From Amycolatopsis taiwanensis DSM 45107 (GTDB lineage: Bacteria > Actinomycetota > Actinomycetes > Mycobacteriales > Pseudonocardiaceae), in the NCBI RefSeq assembly GCF_000519205.1, contig NZ_JAFB01000023.1, positions 62,001-126,000 of the forward strand: 64,000 nt of DNA, written 5' to 3'. The position numbers and the translations under genes were made by a program. Shown here one piece after another: positions 54,404 to 61,997 of the stretch. Each line of letters starts with the position of its first letter. Positions within the stretch are counted from its first letter, which is position 1. The notes below the pieces were generated by a model, which did not search any database, had not been told where the DNA came from, and saw nothing but the letters and a program-made list of their open reading frames with translations.

Positions 54404-55375
54404 CTAGCCGACGACCAGGTGGATCGCGCCGATGGTGCGGCGTTGTTCCAGGTCCTCGTGGGCCTGCGCGGCCTTCTCCAGCAGATAGGCGGCGTGGATG
54501 CGCGGGATCAGTTGTCCCGCGCTCGCGGCGCTGAGTGCGTGTTCGACGTCGGCACGTTGCGCTGCCTGGGTTTTCGTCATGATCATACCCATGGGGCCGG
54601 CCACGGTCAGGCCGCGCCGGAGCAGTTGCGGCATGTCGACGGCGGTCCAGGTGCCGGAGGTGAACCCGTAGACACCCAGGCGCCCCCGCCCGTCGGCCAA
54701 CGCATCGAACGCCTGCGCGCCGATGTCGCCGCCGATCGCGTCCAGGACGAGGTCCGCGCCGCCCCCGGTCAGTTCCCGCACCTGGCCGGCCCAGTCGGCC
54801 GTCCGGTAGTCGACGACGGCGTCGGCGCCGGATTCCCGTGCCGCGGCAAGCTTTTCGGGCCCGCCCGCCGCGCCGATCACGGTCGCTCCCGCCGCCTTGG
54901 CCAGTTGCACCAGCAGCAGCCCGATACGCCCGGCCGCCGCGGTGACCACCACGGTCTCGCCCCGGCTCACCGGCATCGCCCCGAGAAGGCCGACCGCGAC
55001 CGCGCCCGCGCTGAACACCGCGACGGCGTGTTCCAGCGCAAGCCCATCGGGAACCGGATGGACGTTCACGGCCTCGGCCAACGCCTGCTCGGCGTATCCA
55101 CCGGACATGCCCACGGTCGTGGCCACCACTCGCCGCCCCAGCAGGGACGAGTCCACCTCCGGCCCCACGGCGGTGACGGTCCCGGCGACTTCGTGCCCCG
55201 GGACAAAGGGGAGGGGGAATGGGAAGCGGCCAGACCGGACGATCGTGTCGGCGTAGATGACACCCGCCCGCTCCACGGCCACCACGACCTGGCCCACGCC
55301 GGGGGCGAGTTCGGCGGCCTCCTCGATCTTGAGTACCTGGGGCGGGCCTACCTCACGGACTCGAATTACGCGCAT
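54404..55375 (-). CDS. Zinc-type alcohol dehydrogenase-like quinone oxidoreductase
   Basis: A 323-residue MDR protein. The GroES-like N-terminus has FPFVPGHEVAGTVTAVGPEV, the nucleotide-binding motif is VVVTAAAGRIGLLLVQLAKA, and DLVLDAIGGDIGAQAFDAL follows. The zinc-binding cysteines of true ADHs are absent, so it is the NADPH:quinone reductase type. A divergent TetR gene is separated by 118 bp and probably represses it. Confidence 0.93.
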   Translation of the reverse strand: MRVIRVREVGPPQVLKIEEAAELAPGVGQVVVAVERAGVIYADTIVRSGRFPFPLPFVPGHEVAGTVTAVGPEVDSSLLGRRVVATTVGMSGGYAEQALAEAVNVHPVPDGLALEHAVAVFSAGAVAVGLLGAMPVSRGETVVVTAAAGRIGLLLVQLAKAAGATVIGAAGGPEKLAAARESGADAVVDYRTADWAGQVRELTGGGADLVLDAIGGDIGAQAFDALADGRGRLGVYGFTSGTWTAVDMPQLLRRGLTVAGPMGMIMTKTQAAQRADVEHALSAASAGQLIPRIHAAYLLEKAAQAHEDLEQRRTIGAIHLVVG

Positions 55376-55401
55376 TCCTGGTTCCTTGTGCTTGGTTGAC
55401 A

Positions 55402-55414
55402 GATACTCTCTATC
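55402..55414. promoter_or_regulatory. Palindromic site between quinone reductase and TetR genes
   Basis: GATACTCTCTATC has inverted arms GATA/TATC around a 5-base centre and follows TTGACA directly. It lies just upstream of the quinone reductase start, where a repressor would block the promoter. The arms are short, so this is a moderate call. Confidence 0.5.
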
Positions 55415-55493
55415 GAGACAACCTGTCGCACTCGTGTCATGGTGCCAAGTGTCAATCCGGCGATGCCGACCCGAACTGGACAAGGAGCGGGTT

Positions 55494-56042
55494 TTGTCTC
55501 AGCAGGCTGAGAACGTGCGGGTCCGCCGCACCCGCAAGCTGCTCCGGGAAGCCCTGGTCGATCTGGTCGAGGAGCATGGCTTCGACCGGGTCACCGTCGG
55601 GCAGATCACTGAGCGTGCCCTGGTCAGCCGGGCCGCGTTCTACCGCAACTACCGGGACAAGTACCACCTGGTGGAGCAGATCTTCGACGAGGCGATAGCC
55701 GCACTGGTCGGGACCGTCCCCGATGCCCGGCTGCCCCAGGAGCGCTTGGCGGGCTTCTTCGAGCACATAGCCGACTACGACCGGCTTTACCGTGCGCTGC
55801 TCGGCAAGAAGGGCAGCCCGTGGTTCGCCGCCCGCATGCGGGCTTCCCTGTCCGAGTTGAGCACCCAACACCTGGACGTCCCCGCGGACGATCTGGTGCC
55901 CACCGTGCTCGGCGCGATGCTCGTCGAGACGATCACCTGGTGGCTCGATCACGGCCGTCCGGTCCCGCCCCGGGAGATCGCCGTCCAGGCCAGCCGCCTC
56001 GCCGTCGCCGCCGTCACCGAAGCGTCCAGTTGGACGCGGTAG
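55494..56042 (+). CDS. TetR family regulator
   Basis: A 182-residue repressor. The HTH is RRTRKLLREALVDLVEEHGF followed by RVTVGQITERALVSRAAFYR and NYRDKYHLVEQIFDEAI, typical of the group near quinone reductases. The TTG at 55494 has AAGGAG (55482-55487) 6 bases upstream and gives a normal N-terminus; an upstream in-frame GTG lacks such a site. Confidence 0.9.
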   Translation: MSQQAENVRVRRTRKLLREALVDLVEEHGFDRVTVGQITERALVSRAAFYRNYRDKYHLVEQIFDEAIAALVGTVPDARLPQERLAGFFEHIADYDRLYRALLGKKGSPWFAARMRASLSELSTQHLDVPADDLVPTVLGAMLVETITWWLDHGRPVPPREIAVQASRLAVAAVTEASSWTR

Positions 56043-56050
56043 TCGCCGAC

Positions 56051-56081
56051 TTGACCTTGACGCACCGTCAAGGTGTGAGCT
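56051..56081 (+). promoter_or_regulatory. MerR-type promoter with 21-bp dyad upstream of merR-like gene
   Basis: A TTGACC -35 element (56051-56056) is followed after a 19-bp spacer by TGAGCT (56076-56081). The dyad at 56054-56074 has arms ACCTTGACG and CGTCAAGGT around CAC, perfect over nine bases each side. An elongated 19-bp spacer containing a dyad is the signature of MerR-activated promoters. It precedes the MerR gene by about 20 bp, consistent with autoregulation. Confidence 0.8.
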
Positions 56082-56102
56082 GGGTGCGGGAGGTGGTTAC
56101 CA

Positions 56103-56864
56103 ATGCGGATCGGTGAAGTAGCAGCGCTGGCTGGAGTGTCGACTCGCACGGTGCGGCACTATCACCACATCGGGCTGCTACCTGAACCTCGGCGGCGGGG
56201 CAACGGTTATCGCAGCTACGACCTACGTGACCTGGTGCTGCTGTTGCGAGCTCGTCGGCTGACCGAGCTCGGGCTCGGCCTCGATGAGGTCCGGGACGCG
56301 CTCGCCGACGACAGCGGCGTCGAGTTGGCCGAGATCCTCGCTGAACTCGACGCCGACCTCGCCGCCCAGCAGCACCGGCTACAGGTGCAACGTGATCGCA
56401 TCGCCGCAGTGCTGGCCGCCGGCGGCGAAACCAGATCGCCGGAGTTGGTCGCGGCGCTCAAGGAACTGACCGCGGTGCTGGGCCCGGATCACCCGGGCCT
56501 GGAGCGGGAGAAGCTGATCGCGGAACACGTCGACGCCACGACCCCGGACCACGCGCCGTACGTCTGGGCGGTCTACCGGAAGATGCTGGCCGATTCGGAG
56601 CTACGCGAGCGGATCGTCGAGGTGAACCGTCGATTCGAACAACTGGCCGATCTGGCTTCGACCGATCCGGCTGTGGACGACCTTGCCCGGGACGCCGGTT
56701 CCTACGGCCAGGCGATCAAGTCATTCTTGCCTCCCGAGCTGGGCGAAGAGGCAGGAGACCCGGCCGCGGCACGGCGGTTGCTGGCAACGGTCACGGCAGG
56801 CATGGCGCCGGCCCAGGCGCGCTGCCTGACGCTGATGTTCGAATACTGGCAGGCCGGCGCATGA
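56103..56864 (+). CDS. MerR family transcriptional regulator
   Basis: A 253-residue MerR activator. The winged HTH is MRIGEVAALAGVSTRTVRHY and HHIGLLPEPRRRGNGYRSY, then an antiparallel coiled coil (about 80-115). The C-terminal domain of about 130 residues is larger than in metal-sensing MerRs, resembling TipAS-like effector domains but without recognisable TipAS motifs. ATG at 56103. Its stop overlaps the start of the next gene (ATGA). Confidence 0.93.
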   Translation: MRIGEVAALAGVSTRTVRHYHHIGLLPEPRRRGNGYRSYDLRDLVLLLRARRLTELGLGLDEVRDALADDSGVELAEILAELDADLAAQQHRLQVQRDRIAAVLAAGGETRSPELVAALKELTAVLGPDHPGLEREKLIAEHVDATTPDHAPYVWAVYRKMLADSELRERIVEVNRRFEQLADLASTDPAVDDLARDAGSYGQAIKSFLPPELGEEAGDPAAARRLLATVTAGMAPAQARCLTLMFEYWQAGA

Positions 56865-57739
56865 CCCGCCGGCACCGGTTCCATCTCGGCGCCTGGATCA
56901 CCCCTGCACTGCTGGCCGTTGAACTCGTGCTGGTCTGGTCAGGCCTTTTCAGCATTGGTCGCGCGATCCTGCTTGCGATTGTCGTCGAGGTCGCCCTCGC
57001 GATCACCGCGCTCGGTCGAGGCATCATCGCGATGCGTCGCTTCCGGGCAGGCCGGGCCGCCGGGCAAAGCGGCTGGGCCGCGGCCGAGGATGGGCTGGCC
57101 CAGATGCTGCCCCGGCCGGTAGCCCGGGCATTGCTCATCGAAGTCCGCCTGTGGGTATGCCTGCTGCGGTGGATCACCAGGCGGCACGATGGCCGCTCCA
57201 CCAACGCCTACACCTATGGGCGGAACCTGCGGCTCATGCTGTTCGCGTTGCTGAGCCTCAGCGTGTTGGAAGGCGCCGTCGTCGAGGTGGTCCTCGGCGT
57301 GTTGTTACCAGGCACTCCCTGGCCGTGGGTGGTGCTCGGTCTGCACGCCTACGCCCTGGTGTGGATCGCCGGGCTGACCGCGTCGCTGCGCACCCGGCCG
57401 CACCTACTGGAAGACGGACAACTCCGCTTACGTGACAGCGTTTTCGCCGAGATCACCATCCCGGTATCCGCCATCATCGGTGCCCGCCCGGTTCGGCGCC
57501 CCGGCCCCTTGCGTTCCGGGTTGCGTAGCGACCCGTCCGATGGCACGGGCACCCTCGCCTACGGCGAGACCACCATCGCCCTTGCCCTCGACCCCGATCA
57601 GCCCCTCTACACGGAAGGCAGGCCCGCCATCACCGGGTTGACCGTCCTGCACATCACCGCCGACGACCCCGGCCGCCTGCTCGACGACCTCCGTGAGGCC
57701 CAAGCCGAATTGGGATGTACCCCAGGTACACGTCTCTGA
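56861..57739 (+). CDS. Uncharacterised membrane protein coupled to the MerR gene
   Basis: A 292-residue protein with helices at about 10-55 (two) and 125-175 (two), then a C-terminal soluble domain of about 110 residues with beta-strand character (LAYGETTIALALD, ITGLTVLHITADDPGRLLDD). The pattern suggests a PH-like or YdbT-type domain, but I am not sure. ATG at 56861 overlaps the MerR stop, so it is a member of the MerR operon and a likely effector. Confidence 0.8.
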   Translation: MTRRHRFHLGAWITPALLAVELVLVWSGLFSIGRAILLAIVVEVALAITALGRGIIAMRRFRAGRAAGQSGWAAAEDGLAQMLPRPVARALLIEVRLWVCLLRWITRRHDGRSTNAYTYGRNLRLMLFALLSLSVLEGAVVEVVLGVLLPGTPWPWVVLGLHAYALVWIAGLTASLRTRPHLLEDGQLRLRDSVFAEITIPVSAIIGARPVRRPGPLRSGLRSDPSDGTGTLAYGETTIALALDPDQPLYTEGRPAITGLTVLHITADDPGRLLDDLREAQAELGCTPGTRL

Positions 57740-57894
57740 AAATGCAGATGTTCGTCTCCGGGGGAGCGCGGCGCGATATCGATGCCGGACGCGTCACGGC
57801 GACGGATGAATCGCCCAGAGCGGGACGTGACCGGCCTGCCCGGATGCGCGGTGACGCGTTGGGTAATCCTTCGGCAGTTACCACAGGAGGCGCC

Positions 57895-58302
57895 ATGAGA
57901 AGGCAGATCCTGAGCGCCGCGGCAGCGGGTGTCACTGCGGTTCTCGTAACACTCGGCGGGTGTACCCATAACCCGGCTCCCGCGCCGGCACCCCCCAACC
58001 AGCCTCCATCACCAACAGCGACAAGGCCCGCGCCGTCGGAGCCGATACCCAGGTACCCGGGCGCAACGGTGACCAGCCAGGCGGGCGGGTCCACGCAACT
58101 GCATTCCAACGACCCGGCGACCAAGGTCGGCGCGTTCTATCTGGACGCTCTGGCCGAACAGGGTTGGACGACGACTTCCAAGTATCAAGGTCAGCACAGC
58201 ACCAACGTTGTCGCCAAGCGGGGCCGCGAAGGCGTAACCGTCCAGGTCAGCCCGAGCGGATCGGGCAGCTCGATCTCCGTTACGACGTATCCGGTGCCCT
58301 GA
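57895..58302 (+). CDS. Small lipoprotein
   Basis: A 135-residue predicted lipoprotein. The signal has RR and an alanine-rich stretch followed by the lipobox LGGC. A proline-rich linker (APAPAPPNQPPSP) precedes a compact domain with YPGATVTSQAGG, DPATKVGAFYLDAL and EQGWTTTSKYQ. Similar short proteins are common in actinobacteria without known function. ATG at 57895 follows AGGAGG. Confidence 0.85.
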   Translation: MRRQILSAAAAGVTAVLVTLGGCTHNPAPAPAPPNQPPSPTATRPAPSEPIPRYPGATVTSQAGGSTQLHSNDPATKVGAFYLDALAEQGWTTTSKYQGQHSTNVVAKRGREGVTVQVSPSGSGSSISVTTYPVP

Positions 58303-58316
58303 GTTGGCCTTGGGGT

Positions 58317-58409
58317 TCATGACACTGCCGCGCTCGGCGGGAAGTCCTTGCGCTTGATCTTGGCCCGGCGTCTGTCCGGGTGGCGGAAGACGATGCCCTC
58401 AGCGAGGTG
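58317..58409 (-). pseudogene. 3' remnant of an RNA-ligase-like nucleotidyltransferase gene
   Basis: On the minus strand the frame reads HLAEGIVFRHPDRRRAKIKR and then KDFPPSAAVS before TGA at 58317-58319. EGIVF and AKIKRKDF resemble motifs IV and V of RNA ligase/DNA ligase-type nucleotidyltransferases. The N-terminal part is missing; a mixed-frame stretch upstream to about 58530 gives no further match. It is probably a decayed fragment. The call rests on a short motif pair. Confidence 0.45.
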
Positions 58410-58530
58410 CCCCGGTGAGAAACTTGCTGTCCCACGTGGGGTCCCCACTCCAGTGCCGGCTCGGATCTGATTGGATCGGCGCCGCCTCGGCGTTGCCGAG
58501 GGAATCTGTTGTCAAGATTGCTTGGTGAAC

Positions 58531-59132
58531 ATGCCGCAGCACCAGAACGCCCTTTCCGTACGTCCTATCACCGACGCCGATATCCCTACCGCGGTCGACA
58601 CCCTTGCCCGAGCCTTCGCCGACTATCCCTTCACCCGGCACGTGATCGCTGCGGACGGTCACGAGGACCGGATCCGGCGTTCCAGGAGCTGTGCCTGACC
58701 CGCATCGGAATGGTGTACGGCCGAGTGTGGGTCGCCGACGGGGGCCGCGCGGTGGCTGTCTGGGCCACCCCCGACCAGGACCCCTCGCCCGCCTTTGCCG
58801 AGCTCGGTCCGATACTCGGCGAACTCAGCGGTGATCGGGCGGCTGCCTCTGCAGCCGCAGAGCAGGCCGTCGCGCCCTATCGGCCGCAGGAGCCGGGATG
58901 GTTCCTGGAGACGGTGGGAACCGCCCCCGAGGGCCAGGGGCAGGGCCTTGGCAGCGCGGTGCTGCTTCCCGGTCTCGAAGAGGCCGAACGTGCTGGGTAC
59001 CCGGCGTTCCTGGAGACCTCCAGCGAGCGGAACGTAGCTTTCTACGAGCGACTCGGTTTCCAGGTCACAGCCGACGTCCAGCTCCCTGACGACGGCCCCC
59101 GCACCTGGTGTATGCGCAAGGACCCCCACTGA
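58531..59132 (+). pseudogene. GNAT family N-acetyltransferase, frameshifted
   Basis: From ATG 58531 the frame encodes SVRPITDADIPTAVDTLARA and FADYPFTRHVIAADG, then runs into TGA. The continuation (FQELCLTRIGMVYGRVWVA, EGQGQGLGSAVLLPGLEEA with the acetyl-CoA loop, and SERNVAFYERLGFQV) is in another frame from about 58681 to 59132. One missing base at 58678-58682 accounts for it. Restored length is about 200 residues. Either a true pseudogene or a base-call error. Confidence 0.85.
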
Positions 59133-59149
59133 GATCCTGATGAATCCCG

Positions 59150-60340
59150 TCAGGTGGCGGGGCTGGGGAGCCAACCGCGATGAAGCGACGCCGACAACTC
59201 GTGCGCGCCGGAGTTGCGGATGTTGTCCTCGTCGTGCAGGTACCCCTCGGTGGTGGACAGCGCGGCGTGCCCGAGGTCCCGCTGGACCTGACGGGGTGGC
59301 ACGCCCCGTTCGACGGCATGCGTGGCGTAGGAGTGGCGGGCCGAGTGCGGATGGATGGTGTCCCGCAACGGTTCCAGGTGGGTGGCGATGAACGCCGCCT
59401 GGGACGTGGCGAGCAGATCCCGCAGCCAGCGCGCGCGCGGCGGCGCCGCGTCCGGGCCGGGCGCGAAGGTCGCACACAATCGGCGCAGGAGGGCCGTGAC
59501 GTGGGAGACGTGCACGCGGCGCTCGGCGCTGGTGACGAACAACGGTTCCGCCGGGGCGCGCCCGAGAAGGCCACGTACCGCCGGAACGGCGGCGGGGCGC
59601 CGCTGGACCAGGTAGGCGTCGAGCGCGTCGGCCACCGGGGCGGTGAGCGCGACCTCGCGGTCCTTGGCGCCCTTGCCGTGCACCCGCAGGATTCCGAGGT
59701 CACCGGGCGCGACGCGGCGATAGTCGGCGAGGGTGGTGCTGACCAGTTCTTCCGCGCGCACCCCGGTGCCGATCAGGATCTCCACCATGGCCCGGTCGCG
59801 GAGGCCGTTACGGGTGCGGTCGGCGAGCAGGTGGGCGGCCAGCAACAGGGCACGGCAGGTCTCGAACGACCAGCGCGCGGTGGCCGACGGGGTCCCGCCC
59901 GGCCGGTTGAGGTGCTGGGTCTTGCGGTCGACCAGGGCCGCCGGGTTGTGCCCGGCCAGACCTTCCCGGATGAGGTACTTCTGGTAGAAGGCGGATACCG
60001 CCGACAGCATCCGGCCTCGGGTGGCGTCGCTGTAGCCGGCTTGGGCCAGCTCGTCCAGCCAGCGCTCGACGTGCTCCACCCGCACGTCGGCGAACGAGCC
60101 GAAACCGTTGCGCAGACACCAGGGCAGCCACGCCAGCCCGGTCGGCTGCGCGCGTTGCCGGCCCCGGCGGCGCCCCGGATCGGGCGCTACGTAGCCGGGC
60201 ACCCAGTCCAGCGGAATGCCCAGATCGGTGGCGTAGGCGAGGCGGGTGTTGACCGAGGCGTAGATGCGCAGGAACTCCGCGAAGCGCTCCTGCCCGGTCT
60301 TGTCGTCGCGATCCTCCGGCGACACCAAGGCCAGGGTCAC
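59150..60340 (-). CDS. Tyrosine recombinase/integrase
   Basis: A 396-residue phage-type integrase. A core-binding domain (about 40-150, GRMLSAVSAFYQKYLIREG) precedes the catalytic domain with R in IGTGVRAEELVS, K in RVHGKGAKDREVAL, the H-x-x-R motif HPHSARHSYATH, H in LGHAALSTTEGY and Y in that same segment (EGYLH). It may be a XerC/D-like relative or the integrase of a mobile island. GTG at 60340 has GAAGGGGG upstream; GTG at 60361 is an alternative. No attachment site was recognised. Confidence 0.93.
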   Translation of the reverse strand: MTLALVSPEDRDDKTGQERFAEFLRIYASVNTRLAYATDLGIPLDWVPGYVAPDPGRRRGRQRAQPTGLAWLPWCLRNGFGSFADVRVEHVERWLDELAQAGYSDATRGRMLSAVSAFYQKYLIREGLAGHNPAALVDRKTQHLNRPGGTPSATARWSFETCRALLLAAHLLADRTRNGLRDRAMVEILIGTGVRAEELVSTTLADYRRVAPGDLGILRVHGKGAKDREVALTAPVADALDAYLVQRRPAAVPAVRGLLGRAPAEPLFVTSAERRVHVSHVTALLRRLCATFAPGPDAAPPRARWLRDLLATSQAAFIATHLEPLRDTIHPHSARHSYATHAVERGVPPRQVQRDLGHAALSTTEGYLHDEDNIRNSGAHELSASLHRGWLPSPAT

Positions 60341-60427
60341 GCCCGCACCCCCTTCGTTCACATCGTGCGTTGCCCCGTTATACCTGGTGGCCAAGACTTG
60401 GCGGGGCAGGAGCCGGGTCACTCCCCG

Positions 60428-61252
60428 TCAGGCCCCGGTGGTTCGCGTCGCGGTGACCGCGACCGTGGTGTAGGGCATCGTGAAACCCGCAGTCGCGTCG
60501 ATCGCGTCCCCGATGCCCGCCAGTATCTCGGCCACCTTTTCCGCTGGCAGCCGGGTGAGGACACCGGTCGTGGGCAGCAGTTCCAGCAACTGGTCCCGGG
60601 TGTAGGACCGCTCCCAGTCGAACCGCCACTGCTCCGGGTCGCCGAACCCGCCCACCTGCCGGATCTCGTCCATGGTCTTGGTGAACCCCGACTCGTATGC
60701 TTTCCTGCCTTGTTTCATGGCCTGGACGTTGAACGGCGAGTCGGGCACCACCCGCTGATAGACCGTGGCGAAGGCGTCGAGCAATTCGGCCGGAAACTCG
60801 AACATGTGCCAGAACAACGCCAGTCGACCGCCAGGCCGGAGCGACTGGGCGGCCTTGGCCCCTCCCGCGACCGGGTCCACCCAGTGCCATACCTGGCCGG
60901 CGATGACCGCGTCGAACTGCCGGCCGGCCGGGTCCCACGCTTCGAACGTCGCCACCTCGACCTCGAGACCGCGCTCTCGCGCGAAGTCGGCCATCCGCGC
61001 GTCGGGCTCGACGCCCAGCACCGTGCAGCCGGCCGCCTGGAACTGCCGGGCCGCTATGCCGGTGCCACAGCCGACATCGAGGACATCGGGCCCGGGGCTG
61101 GCGGCGACGATCCGGTCCACCATCGCGTCGGGATAGCGAGGGCGGGCCCGGTCGTAGCGTTCGGCGTCCACGCCGAAGGACTCGGCCATTTGCCGCTGTT
61201 GATGGGCCTCGGGTTTGGGTTGGTGTGCTTGCTCCTGCGGTAAAGTGGGCAT
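60428..61252 (-). CDS. Class I SAM-dependent methyltransferase
   Basis: A 274-residue methyltransferase (253 if ATG at 61189 is used, which matches the family start better). The SAM motif I is VLDVGCGTGIAARQFQ, the acidic loop GVEPDARMA and motif IV region AGQVWHWVDP, typical of the UbiE/biotin-synthesis-like group. Its start overlaps one of the two GTGGGCATGCGCCCAC sites, so regulation by the divergent TetR protein is likely. Substrate unknown. Confidence 0.9.
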   Translation of the reverse strand: MPTLPQEQAHQPKPEAHQQRQMAESFGVDAERYDRARPRYPDAMVDRIVAASPGPDVLDVGCGTGIAARQFQAAGCTVLGVEPDARMADFARERGLEVEVATFEAWDPAGRQFDAVIAGQVWHWVDPVAGGAKAAQSLRPGGRLALFWHMFEFPAELLDAFATVYQRVVPDSPFNVQAMKQGRKAYESGFTKTMDEIRQVGGFGDPEQWRFDWERSYTRDQLLELLPTTGVLTRLPAEKVAEILAGIGDAIDATAGFTMPYTTVAVTATRTTGA

Positions 61253-61280
61253 GCGCCCACCATAGTGGGCATGCGCCCAT
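61245..61280. promoter_or_regulatory. Tandem TetR-type operators (two 16-bp copies)
   Basis: GTGGGCATGCGCCCAC (61245-61260) and GTGGGCATGCGCCCAT (61265-61280) are direct copies spaced by 20 bp, each with GTGGGC/GCCCAC arms (one mismatch in the second). The first covers the upstream ATG of the methyltransferase. Two sites on the same helix face are typical of TetR operators with cooperative binding. Confidence 0.85.
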
Positions 61281-61326
61281 TCGTCGGCCGGATAGTGTTT
61301 CGCGGTAAGCGAAAGAAGGAGGCGCG

Positions 61327-61917
61327 GTGCCGACCGGGGTGCATATCCGAGATGTGCGCGGGCAGTTGTTCGCTGCCGCCGAGCGCGTCCTGGTCCGGGA
61401 CGGGCCCCACGCCCTGACCAGCCGGGCGGTCACCACCGAGGCGGGCTGCGCCAAGGGCGTGCTGCACCGGCATTTCGCCGACTTCGACGCCTTCCTCGCT
61501 GAACTCGTGCTCGACCGCATCGCGGCGATGGACATTCAATCCGCCGCGCTACGCGAGTCCGCCGGAACCGGCGCTGTCGCCGACAACCTCACCGACGCGC
61601 TGATCACCGTGTTTCAGTCGGTCGCGGTGGCGATCGTCGCCCTCATCACCTTCCGGGACGACCTGCGCGCCCGGCTGCGCCAGGTCAGGCCGGCCGTCGG
61701 CGTCCCGGTCCTGACCGAAGCCGTGGCCATGATCGCCGCCTACCTCACCGCCGAGCGCGACCTGGGGCGCATTGCGGCCGATGATGCCGACGTCGAGACG
61801 CTCGCGCGCACCTTGATCGGAGCCGGGCATCTACTGTTCGCCGACCGCAACGGCCCCACGCCGAATGCGGAAGCCGTTCGCAACATGGTGACCACGGTCC
61901 TCGCCGGGGCTTGGTGA
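61327..61917 (+). CDS. TetR family regulator
   Basis: A 196-residue repressor. The HTH is RGQLFAAAERVLVRDGPHAL and TSRAVTTEAGCAKGVLHRHF, then a C-terminal ligand domain. GTG at 61327 has GGAGG just upstream. It is divergent from the methyltransferase and probably binds the tandem sites between them. Confidence 0.9.
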   Translation: MPTGVHIRDVRGQLFAAAERVLVRDGPHALTSRAVTTEAGCAKGVLHRHFADFDAFLAELVLDRIAAMDIQSAALRESAGTGAVADNLTDALITVFQSVAVAIVALITFRDDLRARLRQVRPAVGVPVLTEAVAMIAAYLTAERDLGRIAADDADVETLARTLIGAGHLLFADRNGPTPNAEAVRNMVTTVLAGAW

Positions 61918-61966
61918 CGGCCGCCTACGCGTTCGAGGCCCGCCTGGGTGATAGCCGGAATGCGGC

Positions 61967-61997
61967 TTGACCTGGAGCGCGCTCCACGTCCTAGCTA
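61967..61997 (+). promoter_or_regulatory. MerR-type promoter severed from its gene by an IS630 element
   Basis: TTGACC (61967-61972) is followed by the perfect dyad TGGAGCGCGCTCCA (61973-61986) inside a 19-bp spacer and by TAGCTA (61992-61997). This is the arrangement of MerR-activated promoters. The IS begins at 61998, right after the -10-like element, so the promoter no longer reads into the MFS gene at 63262. Confidence 0.8.

Noticed and set aside
58399-58662. 87-codon minus-strand frame upstream of the ligase-like remnant
   Set aside because: It overlaps the GNAT gene start and shows no conserved motif; the meaningful fragment is in another frame.
60370-60400. Fourth copy of the GTATAAC operator near the integrase start
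   Set aside because: Only one half-site (CGTTATACC) is present and the second arm is missing.
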